Below are positions 6,697 through 15,929 of a stretch of DNA of 37,642 bases, one piece after another (within the stretch, counting starts at the first letter, position 1; the number at the start of each line of letters is the position of its first letter). Below the pieces are notes generated by a model that made no database searches, had not been told where the DNA came from, and saw nothing but the letters and a program-made list of their open reading frames with translations. The DNA lies in NCBI GenBank assembly GCA_023416735.1, contig JAEZGX010000010.1:1-37642 (forward strand). The letters run 5' to 3'. The position numbers and the translations under genes were made by a program. The DNA comes from Verrucomicrobiota bacterium (GTDB lineage: Bacteria > Verrucomicrobiota > Verrucomicrobiia > Opitutales > Opitutaceae).

Positions 6697-7517
6697 ATAT
6701 CGCCATGAGTGCATCTTCATCCCGTCCCACCACGGTCGCCCGCGTGCTTGAGCCGCCCGCGACGGTGTCGTTACTGGCCGCCTTCAGCGAACAGTTCTCG
6801 AACCTCTACAAACGGGTTCAAGGCTCCAACGACGTCTTTGGTTCTCCCGTCGGCCCGTTCTACGTCGATGGACGTTCTTTCCATCTTCCGCGTTTCGTTT
6901 ACTTCGGCCGCAACGCCTCCGACGCTGCGCTGAGGCTCTCGTTCCTGGGCAGTTTCGATCATCGCGATCTGCGTCCAACGCTCGCGCTGCTGCGGCTGGT
7001 GGAAGGTCTCACGACGAAGCCGGATCTCGGCGAAGGAATGAGCCTTTCGTTTTTCCCGCTGGTCGACGTGCTCGGGCTCGCGCAACTCGCGTCCGATCGC
7101 GCTCTCGCCGCGCACAGCTGGGCCAAGCCTACTGCGCCCGAAGTCGAGCTGCTCGAACGCGACGCGCGCCAACGCGCGTATCACGGTTTCGTCCGGCTCG
7201 AAACCGCCATCGGCGAGGACAGCATCGTGGTGCGTCTCCGTGCGCCGATTCCGTCGGAAAACTTCGCGCCGGCGCTCGAGTTGATCTCTTCGGTCGACGT
7301 CGATCCGCTGCCGGTTCGTTGGGAAACCGACGAAACGCCGCACACGGACCATGGCCCGCTCGCGATCGCCGACGACCTTCCGCTGCATCCGTTCGAACTC
7401 ACCGTTCGAATTCCCTCTGCCTGGCCGCTCGACCTCTACGCCGAGGCGGCCGCATCCATCCTCAAACGCTTCGTTCTCCGCTATCGCGGATTCATGTCCT
7501 ATGCACAGCACCTTTGA
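6693..7517 (+). CDS. M14-like pseudoenzyme, catalytically degenerate paralogue of the gene at 8541
   Basis: 274 residues, no signal peptide or membrane segment, probably cytoplasmic. It aligns by eye along its length with the metallohydrolase encoded at 8541-9332: HLPRFVYFG with HVLPRLRVVG, RLSFLGSFDHRD with RLGLFAGLHGDE, FFPLVDVLG with LYPVLNPTG, EVELLERDARQRAYHGFVRLE with EVIAIERELRAEPFAGIITLH (shown in part), FELTVRIPSA with FDLIFETPAH, and YRGFMSYAQHL with YPGFISYAQDL. Every catalytic position differs: zinc ligands H, E, H are D89, D92, E170; Asn-Arg is A139-A140; the catalytic Glu is R239. A binding, regulatory or partner role is therefore likelier than hydrolysis. The start at 6693 fits the coupled frame; the end overlaps cysP by 17 bp, so the two are co-translated. 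I know no described function. Confidence 0.8.
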   Translation: MNIAMSASSSRPTTVARVLEPPATVSLLAAFSEQFSNLYKRVQGSNDVFGSPVGPFYVDGRSFHLPRFVYFGRNASDAALRLSFLGSFDHRDLRPTLALLRLVEGLTTKPDLGEGMSLSFFPLVDVLGLAQLASDRALAAHSWAKPTAPEVELLERDARQRAYHGFVRLETAIGEDSIVVRLRAPIPSENFAPALELISSVDVDPLPVRWETDETPHTDHGPLAIADDLPLHPFELTVRIPSAWPLDLYAEAAASILKRFVLRYRGFMSYAQHL

Positions 7518-8517
7518 TCGTTTTCGCCGCGCGTTCGTCGCGGTCCTCGCGACGCTTCTCGTCGCTTCCTTCGCTCGCGCCGAGGTCACGTTGCTCAACG
7601 TCTCCTTCGACGTCGCGCGCGAGTTCTACAAAGATTACAACCCGCTGTTCGTCGCGCATTGGAAAAAGACCGCCGGCGAAACCGTCTCCATTAACCAATC
7701 GCACGGCGGCTCCTCCAAACAGGCGCGCTCGGTCCTCGATGGCTTGCAGGCCGATGTCGTGACGATGAACCAGCCGCTCGACATCGACATCCTGCATACG
7801 CAGGGAAAGTTGTTGCCCGCCGACTGGGCGACACGACTGCCGCAGAACAGCGCGCCGTCATCGTCCACGATTCTGTTCATCGTGCGGAAGGGGAATCCGA
7901 AGAACATCCGCGACTGGAGCGATCTCGTGAAACCAGGCGTGGGCGTGATCATCCCTAATCCGAAAACCTCGGGGAACGGCCGCTACAGCTATCTCGCCGC
8001 GTGGGGCTATGCCTTGCGCCAGCCGGGCGGCAACGAATCGAAAGCGCGCGAATTCGTCACCCGACTCTTCGCGAACGTGCCGACGCTCGATACCGGCGGT
8101 CGCGGCGCGACCACGAGCTTCGCTCAGCGCGGCATCGGCGACGTGTTGCTGACCTTCGAAAACGAAGTCGCGCTCACGATTCGCGAACTCGGCGCGAACG
8201 AGCTCGAGGCAGTAGTGCCGTCGACGAGTATCGTTGCGACGAATCCCGTGGCCTGGATCGACAAGGTCGTGGCGAAGAAGAAAACGGAAAAGGTCGCGAG
8301 AGCGTATTTGGAATATCTCTACAGCGACGAGGCCCAGGAACTGGCGGCGAAACATCACTATCGTCCGGTGAATCCCGCGGTCCTCGCGAAGTATCCCGAT
8401 CGCTTTCCGCCGCTGCCATTGTTCACGGTCGAGGATATCGCGGGCTCCTGGCCGGAGGCGCAGAAGACGCACTTCGCCGACGGCGGTGTGTTCGATCAGA
8501 TCTACACCAAGAAATAA
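7501..8517 (+). CDS. cysP: Periplasmic thiosulfate/sulfate-binding protein, CysP type
   Basis: Second binding protein of the importer, 338 residues. After an arginine-rich n-region comes a signal peptide (FVAVLATLLVASFARA), then LLNVSFDVAREFYKDYN, QSHGGSSKQARSVLDGL, FIVRKGNPKNIRDWSDL, IIPNPKTSGNGRYSYLAAWGYAL, LDTGGRGATTSFAQRGIGDV and PVAWIDKVV. The segment TMNQPLDIDILHTQGKLLPADW (shown in two overlapping motifs: TMNQPLDIDIL, GKLLPADW) matches the thiosulfate-binding CysP branch, not Sbp. The binding preference is inferred from this resemblance. The ATG at 7501 lies inside the end of the preceding gene; starting earlier would place 50 Arg-rich residues before the signal peptide. It is followed 23 bp later by the intact M14-type gene. 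Confidence 0.92.
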   Translation: MHSTFDRFRRAFVAVLATLLVASFARAEVTLLNVSFDVAREFYKDYNPLFVAHWKKTAGETVSINQSHGGSSKQARSVLDGLQADVVTMNQPLDIDILHTQGKLLPADWATRLPQNSAPSSSTILFIVRKGNPKNIRDWSDLVKPGVGVIIPNPKTSGNGRYSYLAAWGYALRQPGGNESKAREFVTRLFANVPTLDTGGRGATTSFAQRGIGDVLLTFENEVALTIRELGANELEAVVPSTSIVATNPVAWIDKVVAKKKTEKVARAYLEYLYSDEAQELAAKHHYRPVNPAVLAKYPDRFPPLPLFTVEDIAGSWPEAQKTHFADGGVFDQIYTKK

Positions 8518-8540
8518 CCGAAACCTTCCGTTCTTCGCTC

Positions 8541-9332
8541 ATGTCGACCGCCGCCGCCATCTACACCGACACCCGGGTGCGCACCGTTCGCGCGCTGCTG
8601 GATGAGTTGTGCGACGACGTGAGCGTCGAAACGCTGGCGCGATTCGAGGCCGGCGGAGCGCGTCACGTCCTTCCGCGTTTGCGGGTGGTGGGCGCCTACG
8701 CCGGCCATGATCCGATCCGGCTTGGATTGTTCGCCGGCTTGCACGGCGATGAGCCGGCGGGTTGCGCGGCTTTGATCGAGCTCGCGAACGCGTGCGTCGC
8801 GGATCCCGCGCTCCCCGCCGGCTACGAGCTTTATCTCTATCCGGTGCTCAACCCGACCGGCTACGAAAAGGGCACGAGGGCGAATCACGCCGGCAAGGAC
8901 CTGAATCGCGAATTCTGGCGGGACTCGTCGGAAAACGAAGTGATCGCGATCGAACGCGAGCTCCGTGCCGAACCGTTTGCGGGGATTATCACTCTCCACG
9001 CCGACGACACATGCGAAGGCGTTTACGGCTACACGCATGGCCGGGTGTTGAACGAATCGCTGCTGGCGCCCGCGCTCGAAGCGGCGAGTCGTTTCCTGCC
9101 GATCGACACCCGTGCGGTGATCGATGGGTTTCCTGCTCGCGCCGGACTGATCTGCGATTGTTTCGCGGGCGTGCTCTCGGCGCCGCCCGAGCAGCGGCCA
9201 AAACCGTTCGATCTCATCTTCGAAACGCCCGCCCACGCGGATTTTCGTGCCCAAGTCGAAGCGACTACGAGCGCATTGATTTCCATTCTGAAAACCTATC
9301 CCGGCTTCATCTCTTACGCACAGGATCTCTGA
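8541..9332 (+). CDS. M14-family metallohydrolase (carboxypeptidase / AspA-AstE-like), apparently active
   Basis: 263 residues, no signal peptide, so likely cytoplasmic. It has the M14 zinc layout: HGDE at 68-71 (ligands H68, E71), LNREFW at 121-126 (N122-R123, the substrate-carboxylate motif), TLHADD with third ligand H153, and FETPAH with the probable catalytic Glu E228. The short length and the HGDE and LNR.FW motifs resemble the succinylglutamate desuccinylase/aspartoacylase side of the clan and small bacterial M14 proteins; the substrate cannot be told from sequence. It would release an acyl group or terminal residue from an amide. Its stop overlaps the cysT start by one base (TGATG), so it is translationally tied to the importer. 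The gene at 6693 is a degenerate paralogue. Confidence 0.85.
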   Translation: MSTAAAIYTDTRVRTVRALLDELCDDVSVETLARFEAGGARHVLPRLRVVGAYAGHDPIRLGLFAGLHGDEPAGCAALIELANACVADPALPAGYELYLYPVLNPTGYEKGTRANHAGKDLNREFWRDSSENEVIAIERELRAEPFAGIITLHADDTCEGVYGYTHGRVLNESLLAPALEAASRFLPIDTRAVIDGFPARAGLICDCFAGVLSAPPEQRPKPFDLIFETPAHADFRAQVEATTSALISILKTYPGFISYAQDL

Positions 9333-10165
9333 TGAGCACCGCTCGCGTTTCACGTTCCGTTTTGCCCGGCTTCGGGCTCTCCCTCGGCTTCACGCTGACG
9401 TATTTAGGGCTGATCGTCCTTCTGCCGCTTTCGGCTGCATTCATTCGCACCGCCGGCATGAGCTGGGCGGATTTCGTCGCGGCGGTGGCTTCGCCTCGCG
9501 TGCTCGCGTCTTACAAGCTGAGTTTCGGCGCTTCGTTCGCGGCGGCGACAGTGAACTCATTCTTCGGCCTGATCGTCGCTTGGGTGCTGGTGCGTTATTC
9601 CTTCCCCGGGCGGCGCATCGTCGATGCCCTCGTCGATTTGCCGTTTGCGCTGCCGACCGCGGTCGCAGGCATCGCGCTGACGGCGATCTACGCGCGCAAT
9701 GGCTGGGTGGGGCAGTGGCTGGAGCCGCACGGGATCAAAGTCGCGTTCAGCGAACTCGGCGTGTTCGTCGCGCTGACATTCATCGGAATGCCGTTCGTCG
9801 TGCGCACGCTGCAGCCGGTGCTTGAGGAACTCGAACCTGAATTGGAGGAAGCGTCCGCGAGCCTCGGGGCCAACCGCTGGCAAACGATCACGAAAGTGAT
9901 CCTGCCGGAACTTCTGCCTGCGTTGCTCACCGGATTTGCGCTGTCCTTCGCGCGCGCCTTGGGCGAATACGGCTCGGTGGTGTTCATCTCCGGCAACATG
10001 CCGATGCGCACCGAGATCACGCCGCTGCTCATCATCACGAAACTCGAGCAGTATGATTACCGGGGCGCGACCGCGATCGCAGTCGTGTTGCTCATCGTTT
10101 CCTTCGTCCTGCTTCTGCTCATCAACCTGCTCCAGAAGTGGAGCCGTCGTTATCATCGCATCTGA
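9332..10165 (+). CDS. cysT: Sulfate/thiosulfate ABC transporter permease CysT (CysU)
   Basis: One of the two membrane-spanning subunits of the CysTWA importer, 277 residues with about six transmembrane segments (the first at 15-37). The EAA loop that docks on the ATPase is at about 172-191, EEASASLGANRWQTITKVIL, followed by LPALLTGFALSFARALGEYG, a strong CysT signature. LPFALPTAVAGIALTAIY (103-120) is also typical. The ATG at 9332 overlaps the stop of the M14 gene, and cysW begins 3 bp after its stop, so cysT and cysW are clearly one translation unit with the M14 gene. Confidence 0.95.
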   Translation: MSTARVSRSVLPGFGLSLGFTLTYLGLIVLLPLSAAFIRTAGMSWADFVAAVASPRVLASYKLSFGASFAAATVNSFFGLIVAWVLVRYSFPGRRIVDALVDLPFALPTAVAGIALTAIYARNGWVGQWLEPHGIKVAFSELGVFVALTFIGMPFVVRTLQPVLEELEPELEEASASLGANRWQTITKVILPELLPALLTGFALSFARALGEYGSVVFISGNMPMRTEITPLLIITKLEQYDYRGATAIAVVLLIVSFVLLLLINLLQKWSRRYHRI

Positions 10166-10168
10166 TCC

Positions 10169-11044
10169 ATGGCATCCGTAGCCAGCTCTCTCACGACCGC
10201 CTCGCGGTCCTCCAATGGGGCCCGCCGGGTCACGCAAGAACCGGCCTGGGCGCGCTGGATCTTGATCACCGTGGCGCTGCTCTTCCTCGCGTTTTTCCTC
10301 GCGCTGCCGCTCGCCGCCGTCTTCGCGGAAGCGTTTCGCCAGGGCGTGGGCGCGTATTTCGCCGCCTTTGCGGATTCGGACGCACTCTCCGCGATCAAGC
10401 TCACGCTGATTACCGCGGCGATTGCAGTGCCGGCCAACACGATCTTCGGCGTGGCCGCGGCCTGGCTCATCGCGAAATTCCAGTTCCGCGGAAAGAGCGT
10501 CCTCACCACGCTGATCGATCTGCCGTTCGCGGTCTCGCCCGTGATCTCGGGCTTGATCTACGTATTGGTGTTTGGACTACAAGGCTGGTTCGGCCCCTGG
10601 CTGCAGGAACACGATATCAAGATCATCTTTGCGGTGCCCGGGATCGTGCTTGCGACGATGTTCGTCACCTTTCCCTTTGTCGCCCGCGAACTCATTCCGT
10701 TGATGCAGGCGCAGGGCACGGATGAGGAGTATGCCGCGGTCACGCTCGGCGCCAGCGGCTGGCAGACGTTCTGGCGCGTGACGCTGCCCAACATCAAGTG
10801 GGGCCTGCTTTACGGCGTGATTCTTTGCAACGCCCGCGCGATGGGCGAGTTCGGCGCCGTATCCGTGGTGAGCGGACACATTCGCGGCGAGACCAATACG
10901 ATGCCGCTGCACGTGGAAATCCTCTACAACGAATACAGTTTCGTCGCCGCCTTCGCCGTCGCATCGCTCCTTGCGCTGCTCGCGATCGTGACCCTCGTCC
11001 TGAAAAGCTTCGTCGAGTGGCGCCACGCGAAAACACTGCGCTGA
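10169..11044 (+). CDS. cysW: Sulfate/thiosulfate ABC transporter permease CysW
   Basis: Second permease subunit of the CysTWA importer, 291 residues. A polar N-terminal tail (1-27) precedes the first membrane segment (about 30-53). The EAA loop is at about 186-210 (DEEYAAVTLGASGWQTFWRV, then TLPNI), followed by the CysW-typical NARAMGEFGAVSVVSGHIRG and TNTMPLHVEILYNEY. The latter motif separates CysW from CysT. The gene starts 3 bp after cysT, and cysA follows after 57 bp. Confidence 0.95.
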   Translation: MASVASSLTTASRSSNGARRVTQEPAWARWILITVALLFLAFFLALPLAAVFAEAFRQGVGAYFAAFADSDALSAIKLTLITAAIAVPANTIFGVAAAWLIAKFQFRGKSVLTTLIDLPFAVSPVISGLIYVLVFGLQGWFGPWLQEHDIKIIFAVPGIVLATMFVTFPFVARELIPLMQAQGTDEEYAAVTLGASGWQTFWRVTLPNIKWGLLYGVILCNARAMGEFGAVSVVSGHIRGETNTMPLHVEILYNEYSFVAAFAVASLLALLAIVTLVLKSFVEWRHAKTLR

Positions 11045-11101
11045 GCCGCATCAACGAACCCCCATCACCACCGTTTCGACGTTTCCGTTTCTCTTCCCCG
11101 C

Positions 11102-12154
11102 ATGAGCATCCAGGCCTCCAATATCAAAAAGACCTTCGGTTCCTTCACCGCGCTGCAGGGCGTGGATTTGAATGTGCCGCGCGGAAAACTTGTCGCGCTC
11201 CTCGGGCCTTCCGGCTCGGGCAAGACGACGCTGTTGCGCATCATCGCGGGACTGGAGCATGCCGATGAAGGCAGCGGCCATATTCTTTTTCACGGCGAGG
11301 ACGTCACCCACGTGCCGGCGGGGAAGCGCAAGGTCGGATTCGTTTTCCAGCACTACGCGCTCTTCCGTCACATGACGGTCGCGCAGAACATCGCCTTCGG
11401 CCTGAAAGTGCGTTCACGCAAGGATCGTCCGGTCGCGGCGGAGATCGACGAGCGGGTGAAGAAGCTCCTCGCCCTGGTGCAGCTCGATGGGCTCGAACGC
11501 CGATTTCCCTCGCAGCTCTCGGGCGGACAACGGCAGCGTGTCGCGCTCGCCCGCGCGCTTGCGGTGGAGCCGAAGGTGCTGCTGCTCGACGAACCGTTCG
11601 GCGCGCTCGATGCCAAGGTGCGCAAGGAACTGCGGCGCTGGCTGAGAAGGTTTCACGACGAAATTCAGCTCACGACCGTGTTCGTGACGCACGACCAGGA
11701 AGAGGCGCTCGAAATCGCGGACGAAGTCGTGATCATGAACAATGCGCGCGTCGAACAGGTCGGCACGCCCCAGGAAGTTTACGACCGGCCCGCGTCGCCA
11801 TTTGTGTATCAGTTTCTTGGTAACGTGAACGTGTTGCGCGGTGAAGGACTCAATTTCACCAACCAGCCGTTCCGGCCCGGTGTGCTCCAGGCGAACGGCA
11901 GTGTCTTCGTTCGCCCGCACGATATCGAAGTGGTGAACGATGTTCCCGGTTCCGACGGGACGCCGGCGGTCGTGCGCTATATCCATGCCGCGGGCCCGCA
12001 GGCGAAGCTCATGCTCGAGCAGGTCCACACGCGCGACGTGGTCGACGTGGAGATCTCGCGCTCGGAGTTGGAAACGCTCGAGTTGAAGATCAACGATCTC
12101 GTTCGCTTCCGTCTGCGCCAAGGCCACTCCTTCGACGAAGACTACGCCATTTGA
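11102..12154 (+). CDS. cysA: Sulfate/thiosulfate ABC transporter ATP-binding protein CysA
   Basis: Cytoplasmic ATPase that powers the importer, 350 residues. It contains Walker A GPSGSGKTT (35-43), the Q-loop glutamine at 83 in FVFQHYALF, ABC signature LSGGQRQR (139-146), Walker B LLLDEP (160-165), D-loop GALD and H-loop H197 in VTHDQEEAL. A C-terminal TOBE regulatory domain (about 240-345) follows, with FVRPHDIEV at about 269-277, as in CysA. It is the last transport gene; cysK starts 28 bp later and is probably on the same transcript. Confidence 0.96.
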   Translation: MSIQASNIKKTFGSFTALQGVDLNVPRGKLVALLGPSGSGKTTLLRIIAGLEHADEGSGHILFHGEDVTHVPAGKRKVGFVFQHYALFRHMTVAQNIAFGLKVRSRKDRPVAAEIDERVKKLLALVQLDGLERRFPSQLSGGQRQRVALARALAVEPKVLLLDEPFGALDAKVRKELRRWLRRFHDEIQLTTVFVTHDQEEALEIADEVVIMNNARVEQVGTPQEVYDRPASPFVYQFLGNVNVLRGEGLNFTNQPFRPGVLQANGSVFVRPHDIEVVNDVPGSDGTPAVVRYIHAAGPQAKLMLEQVHTRDVVDVEISRSELETLELKINDLVRFRLRQGHSFDEDYAI

Positions 12155-12182
12155 ACCTTCCTCCAACCCCATAAAACCCACC

Positions 12183-13169
<987 letters not shown>

Positions 13170-13208
13170 TTGGCCGGCCCCGACGTTTGTTCATCAGCAT
13201 CCGATTCC

Positions 13209-13247
13209 GCGCGCAGCGAGAAAGTCCGTGGGATTTCCGCTGCGCGC
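13209..13247. repeat. Long hairpin between cysK and the FAD oxidoreductase
   Basis: GCGCGCAGCG (13209-13218) is matched exactly by CGCTGCGCGC (13238-13247). Inside, GAAAGTCC and GGATTTC pair with one bulged base around a GTG loop, making a long, nearly continuous stem. No T run follows, so it is not a standard terminator. It could be a processing or attenuation site that lowers expression of the oxidoreductase relative to cysK, or a palindromic repeat. Confidence 0.5.
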
Positions 13248-13339
13248 AGACGCCATCTGCTCTTGCTGGATGTCGAACGACGATTCTCGTCACCCAAGGC
13301 TCCTCATCGGGGCCTCGACCTCAAAAATCGAACCATCCC

Positions 13340-14776
13340 ATGTCCGTCGAATTTCCCTTCACCCGCACCATCGCCATCGTCGGAGGCGGCTTCAGTGGCA
13401 CCGCCGTTGCGATCCATCTCTTGCGTCAAGGCGCGGCGCCGCTGCGCGTGGTGTTGATCGAGCGCAAGCCGCCGGTGGGCGGAGGTGTCGCCTATGGAAC
13501 GAAATCTCCCGATCATCTGCTCAACGTTCACGCGGACCAGATGGGATTGTGGGAGGAACGTCCGGGGGACTTCGTGCGCTGGCTGCGCGAGCATCGCGAT
13601 CGCGAAGGTTTGCCGGATAGTTTTGATGAAAAAGATTTCCTGCCCCGGCGGCTTTACGGCGCTTACGTGGCGGAAACATTGAACGAGAGCGAAGCCGGCG
13701 CGCCGCCCGGGGTGGAACTGGAGCGCATCGAAGGCGAAGTGATCGACATCGAAGAACACTCCCGGGGAGGCGGTTTGTTGCGCTTGCAGGACGGGCGCGA
13801 AGTTTTCGCGGAGCAAATCGTGCTGGCGCTCGGCAATCTTCCCGGAGCGTATCCGATTCCGCGTCCGCTGAAAGTGTATCGCTCTTCGCGCTACGTTCAT
13901 GTGCCCTGGCGGGCGGATGCGCTCGGTGGGATTGGCAACGAGGATGACGTGCTGCTGATCGGGCAGGGGCTCACGGCGACCGATCTGATTCTGGAGCTGA
14001 ATCGCCGCGGACATCGGGGGACGATTCATGCGCTCTCGCGGCGCGGCGTGCGGCCGCAGGTGCATCGAACGGTCGAACCGTATCCCTGTTTCATCGACGC
14101 TCACCGGCTGCCCACGACGACGCGCGAACTCGTGCGGCGGGTGCGCGCGGAAGTTCGCGCCGCAGCGGCGCGAGGCATCGACTGGCGCGGCGTGGTGGAC
14201 AGCTTGCGGCCCTTTTCGCAGGCGATCTGGCAGGGATTTTCCAGCGATGAGCGGAGCCGTTTCCTGCGCTACGTGCGGCCTGTTTGGGAAGGACATCGCC
14301 ATCGGATCGCGCCGCACCTCGCGGAGGTGTTGGCGACGATGGAAACCGAAGGTCGGCTGAAGTTTCACGCAGGCCGGCTGCAATCGCTCGATGTGGACAC
14401 CGATGGAGTCGATGCGGTCTTTCGCCGGCGCGGCACGATCCAGCATGTCGCGCTGCGGGTGGTGAAAGTCATCAACTGCACGAGCCCGCGCACCGACTAT
14501 TCGAAGTATCAACACCCGCTTTTCATTCATCTGCTCGCGCGAGGGCTGCTCGATCACGATCCCTTCGCCCTCGGAATTGCAGCCCGGCCGACGGGCGAAG
14601 TGCTGCGGTATCGTGGCGAGCCGGCGGGCTGGCTTCACACGCTCGGCGCGCCCTTGAAAGGGGTTTTGTGGGAAACCACGGCGGTGCGCGAGATCCGCGG
14701 ACAAGCGCAACGGCTGGCGGAACGCTTGCTCGCTGCCCGTAACGCGAATCAGCTGCCGGCGAACTCGATCGGTTGA
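13340..14776 (+). CDS. FAD/NAD(P)-binding oxidoreductase, YdhS-like
   Basis: 478-residue flavoprotein of the FAD-NAD(P)-binding family (E. coli YdhS type). The dinucleotide fold IAIVGGGFSGTAVAIHLL is at about 10-27, followed by LIERKPPVGGGVAYG and the family-typical HLLNVHADQMGLWEE with FVRWLREH. A second nucleotide-binding part, VLLIGQGLTATDLILEL, lies near 205-220. No signal peptide is present. I start at ATG 13340; the frame is open further upstream, but that stretch runs through the hairpin and has no family resemblance. It follows cysK by 170 bp in the same direction, so it may be part of the sulfur unit or its own. The reaction is not known; a sulfur-related redox role is only suggested by position. 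Confidence 0.8.
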   Translation: MSVEFPFTRTIAIVGGGFSGTAVAIHLLRQGAAPLRVVLIERKPPVGGGVAYGTKSPDHLLNVHADQMGLWEERPGDFVRWLREHRDREGLPDSFDEKDFLPRRLYGAYVAETLNESEAGAPPGVELERIEGEVIDIEEHSRGGGLLRLQDGREVFAEQIVLALGNLPGAYPIPRPLKVYRSSRYVHVPWRADALGGIGNEDDVLLIGQGLTATDLILELNRRGHRGTIHALSRRGVRPQVHRTVEPYPCFIDAHRLPTTTRELVRRVRAEVRAAAARGIDWRGVVDSLRPFSQAIWQGFSSDERSRFLRYVRPVWEGHRHRIAPHLAEVLATMETEGRLKFHAGRLQSLDVDTDGVDAVFRRRGTIQHVALRVVKVINCTSPRTDYSKYQHPLFIHLLARGLLDHDPFALGIAARPTGEVLRYRGEPAGWLHTLGAPLKGVLWETTAVREIRGQAQRLAERLLAARNANQLPANSIG

Positions 14777-14848
14777 GCGGACTGCGGTGAGGTGACGTTA
14801 CGGTGGATCACGCGGTGAAGGCGTCGCGTGTTCCTTTGCTCACCGGCG

Positions 14849-15769
14849 TCAGTCCGGGCGGCTGCAGAGGATCTTGATGGCGCCTGGTTTGATCCGCACT
14901 TCGATCTCGGCGCGTTGATCGGGCAGGTCTTTGAAGTCGGCGGGGGTCATCGCGATTTTGTCGTCGACGCGAAGTTCGCAGGGATCGACGACCAGTTTCA
15001 GGCGCTTGGTTGCGACCTCGTTCAAACGCGCGGCTTTCCGGCCACTGACGTGGCGCTCGAGTTGTTCGACGAGTTTGTCGCGTTCGTCGGCGAGCACGGA
15101 AACGATGTTGAGCCAGCCGTCGCCCGGATCGGCGTCGCGGGCGAGGATCACGCCCGGACCGGCGCGGCTGATGTTGAGGATTTCGAGCAGGAGAAACTCG
15201 TCCTTGATGCGTTCGCCGCTGAGACTGAGACGGGCTTTTACCGGCGGCATTTCGTGCGTGAGCGCGGCGAGGACGCAGATGTCGCGGTTGAGTTTGTCTT
15301 CGGCGCTCGGGAACTCGTGGCGCACGTGTTTATCGAAGCGGTCGAGGATCGAGATGGTGCGACTGATTAATCCGAGGCCAACGCCCTCGATGAAATGAGT
15401 TCGGCCCCAGGGACCTTTGACGACGCCCAAGTCGATCGGACGGGTTTCCGCGCGCTTCCAACAGCGGATGACCTTGTTGAGTTCGGTGCCGAGCCCGAGG
15501 CTGCGCGCGATGTTGTTGGCGGTTCCAAGAGGCAGAATGGCGAGCGGTTGCTGAAGGCCGGCGAGATGCGTCACCGCTTTCCGCACCGTCCCGTCGCCGC
15601 CGGCGGCGATCACCATGTCGGACTTCTTGATCAACGCGCGGTCCTTCAAGCCGTCTTCGACCGGCCGATAGCTGGCTTTGTAGCCGTGCCGTTTCAGCAA
15701 CCGGACGAGTTTCTCCTCGGTGTGGTCCTCATCCCCCGCGGTGCTGTTGTGAAGCAGGACGACATTCAT
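14849..15769 (-). CDS. Diacylglycerol-kinase-family lipid kinase
   Basis: 306 residues of the DAGK catalytic family (DgkB, YegS, sphingosine kinase), which phosphorylates lipid alcohols with ATP. The nucleotide motif GGDGT is at 57-61 and PLGTANNIARS at 80-90, as in this family; VGLGLISRTI near 160 is the usual conserved glycine-rich helix. The C-terminal half forms the beta-sandwich of the fold (WLNIVSVLAD, ELRVDDKIAM). I start at ATG 15769 (MNVVLLHNSTAG), which gives the normal short lead into the first strand; a longer frame upstream lacks similarity. It is convergent with the oxidoreductase gene, 72 bp apart, and divergent from the gene at 15930. Confidence 0.88.
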   Translation of the reverse strand: MNVVLLHNSTAGDEDHTEEKLVRLLKRHGYKASYRPVEDGLKDRALIKKSDMVIAAGGDGTVRKAVTHLAGLQQPLAILPLGTANNIARSLGLGTELNKVIRCWKRAETRPIDLGVVKGPWGRTHFIEGVGLGLISRTISILDRFDKHVRHEFPSAEDKLNRDICVLAALTHEMPPVKARLSLSGERIKDEFLLLEILNISRAGPGVILARDADPGDGWLNIVSVLADERDKLVEQLERHVSGRKAARLNEVATKRLKLVVDPCELRVDDKIAMTPADFKDLPDQRAEIEVRIKPGAIKILCSRPD

Positions 15770-15929
15770 GGTCCAAAGCAGACACGAGTCACGAGAGTGA
15801 GTTCTGGGTCGCGCGGGGGAGAGCTGACGGAGGCCGGTTAATTCGGCGGGAAATCGGAAGATGTCCGAAAGTGCGGGCGTGGTTCGTTGGAGAGGTGTAA
15901 CCATCAACAATCAAACTTCTCTCCCTACC

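Noticed and set aside
6693..7517. Idea that this gene is a decaying pseudogene
   Set aside because: The frame is intact over 274 codons, the C-terminal motif is conserved and it overlaps cysP, so a retained protein fits better.
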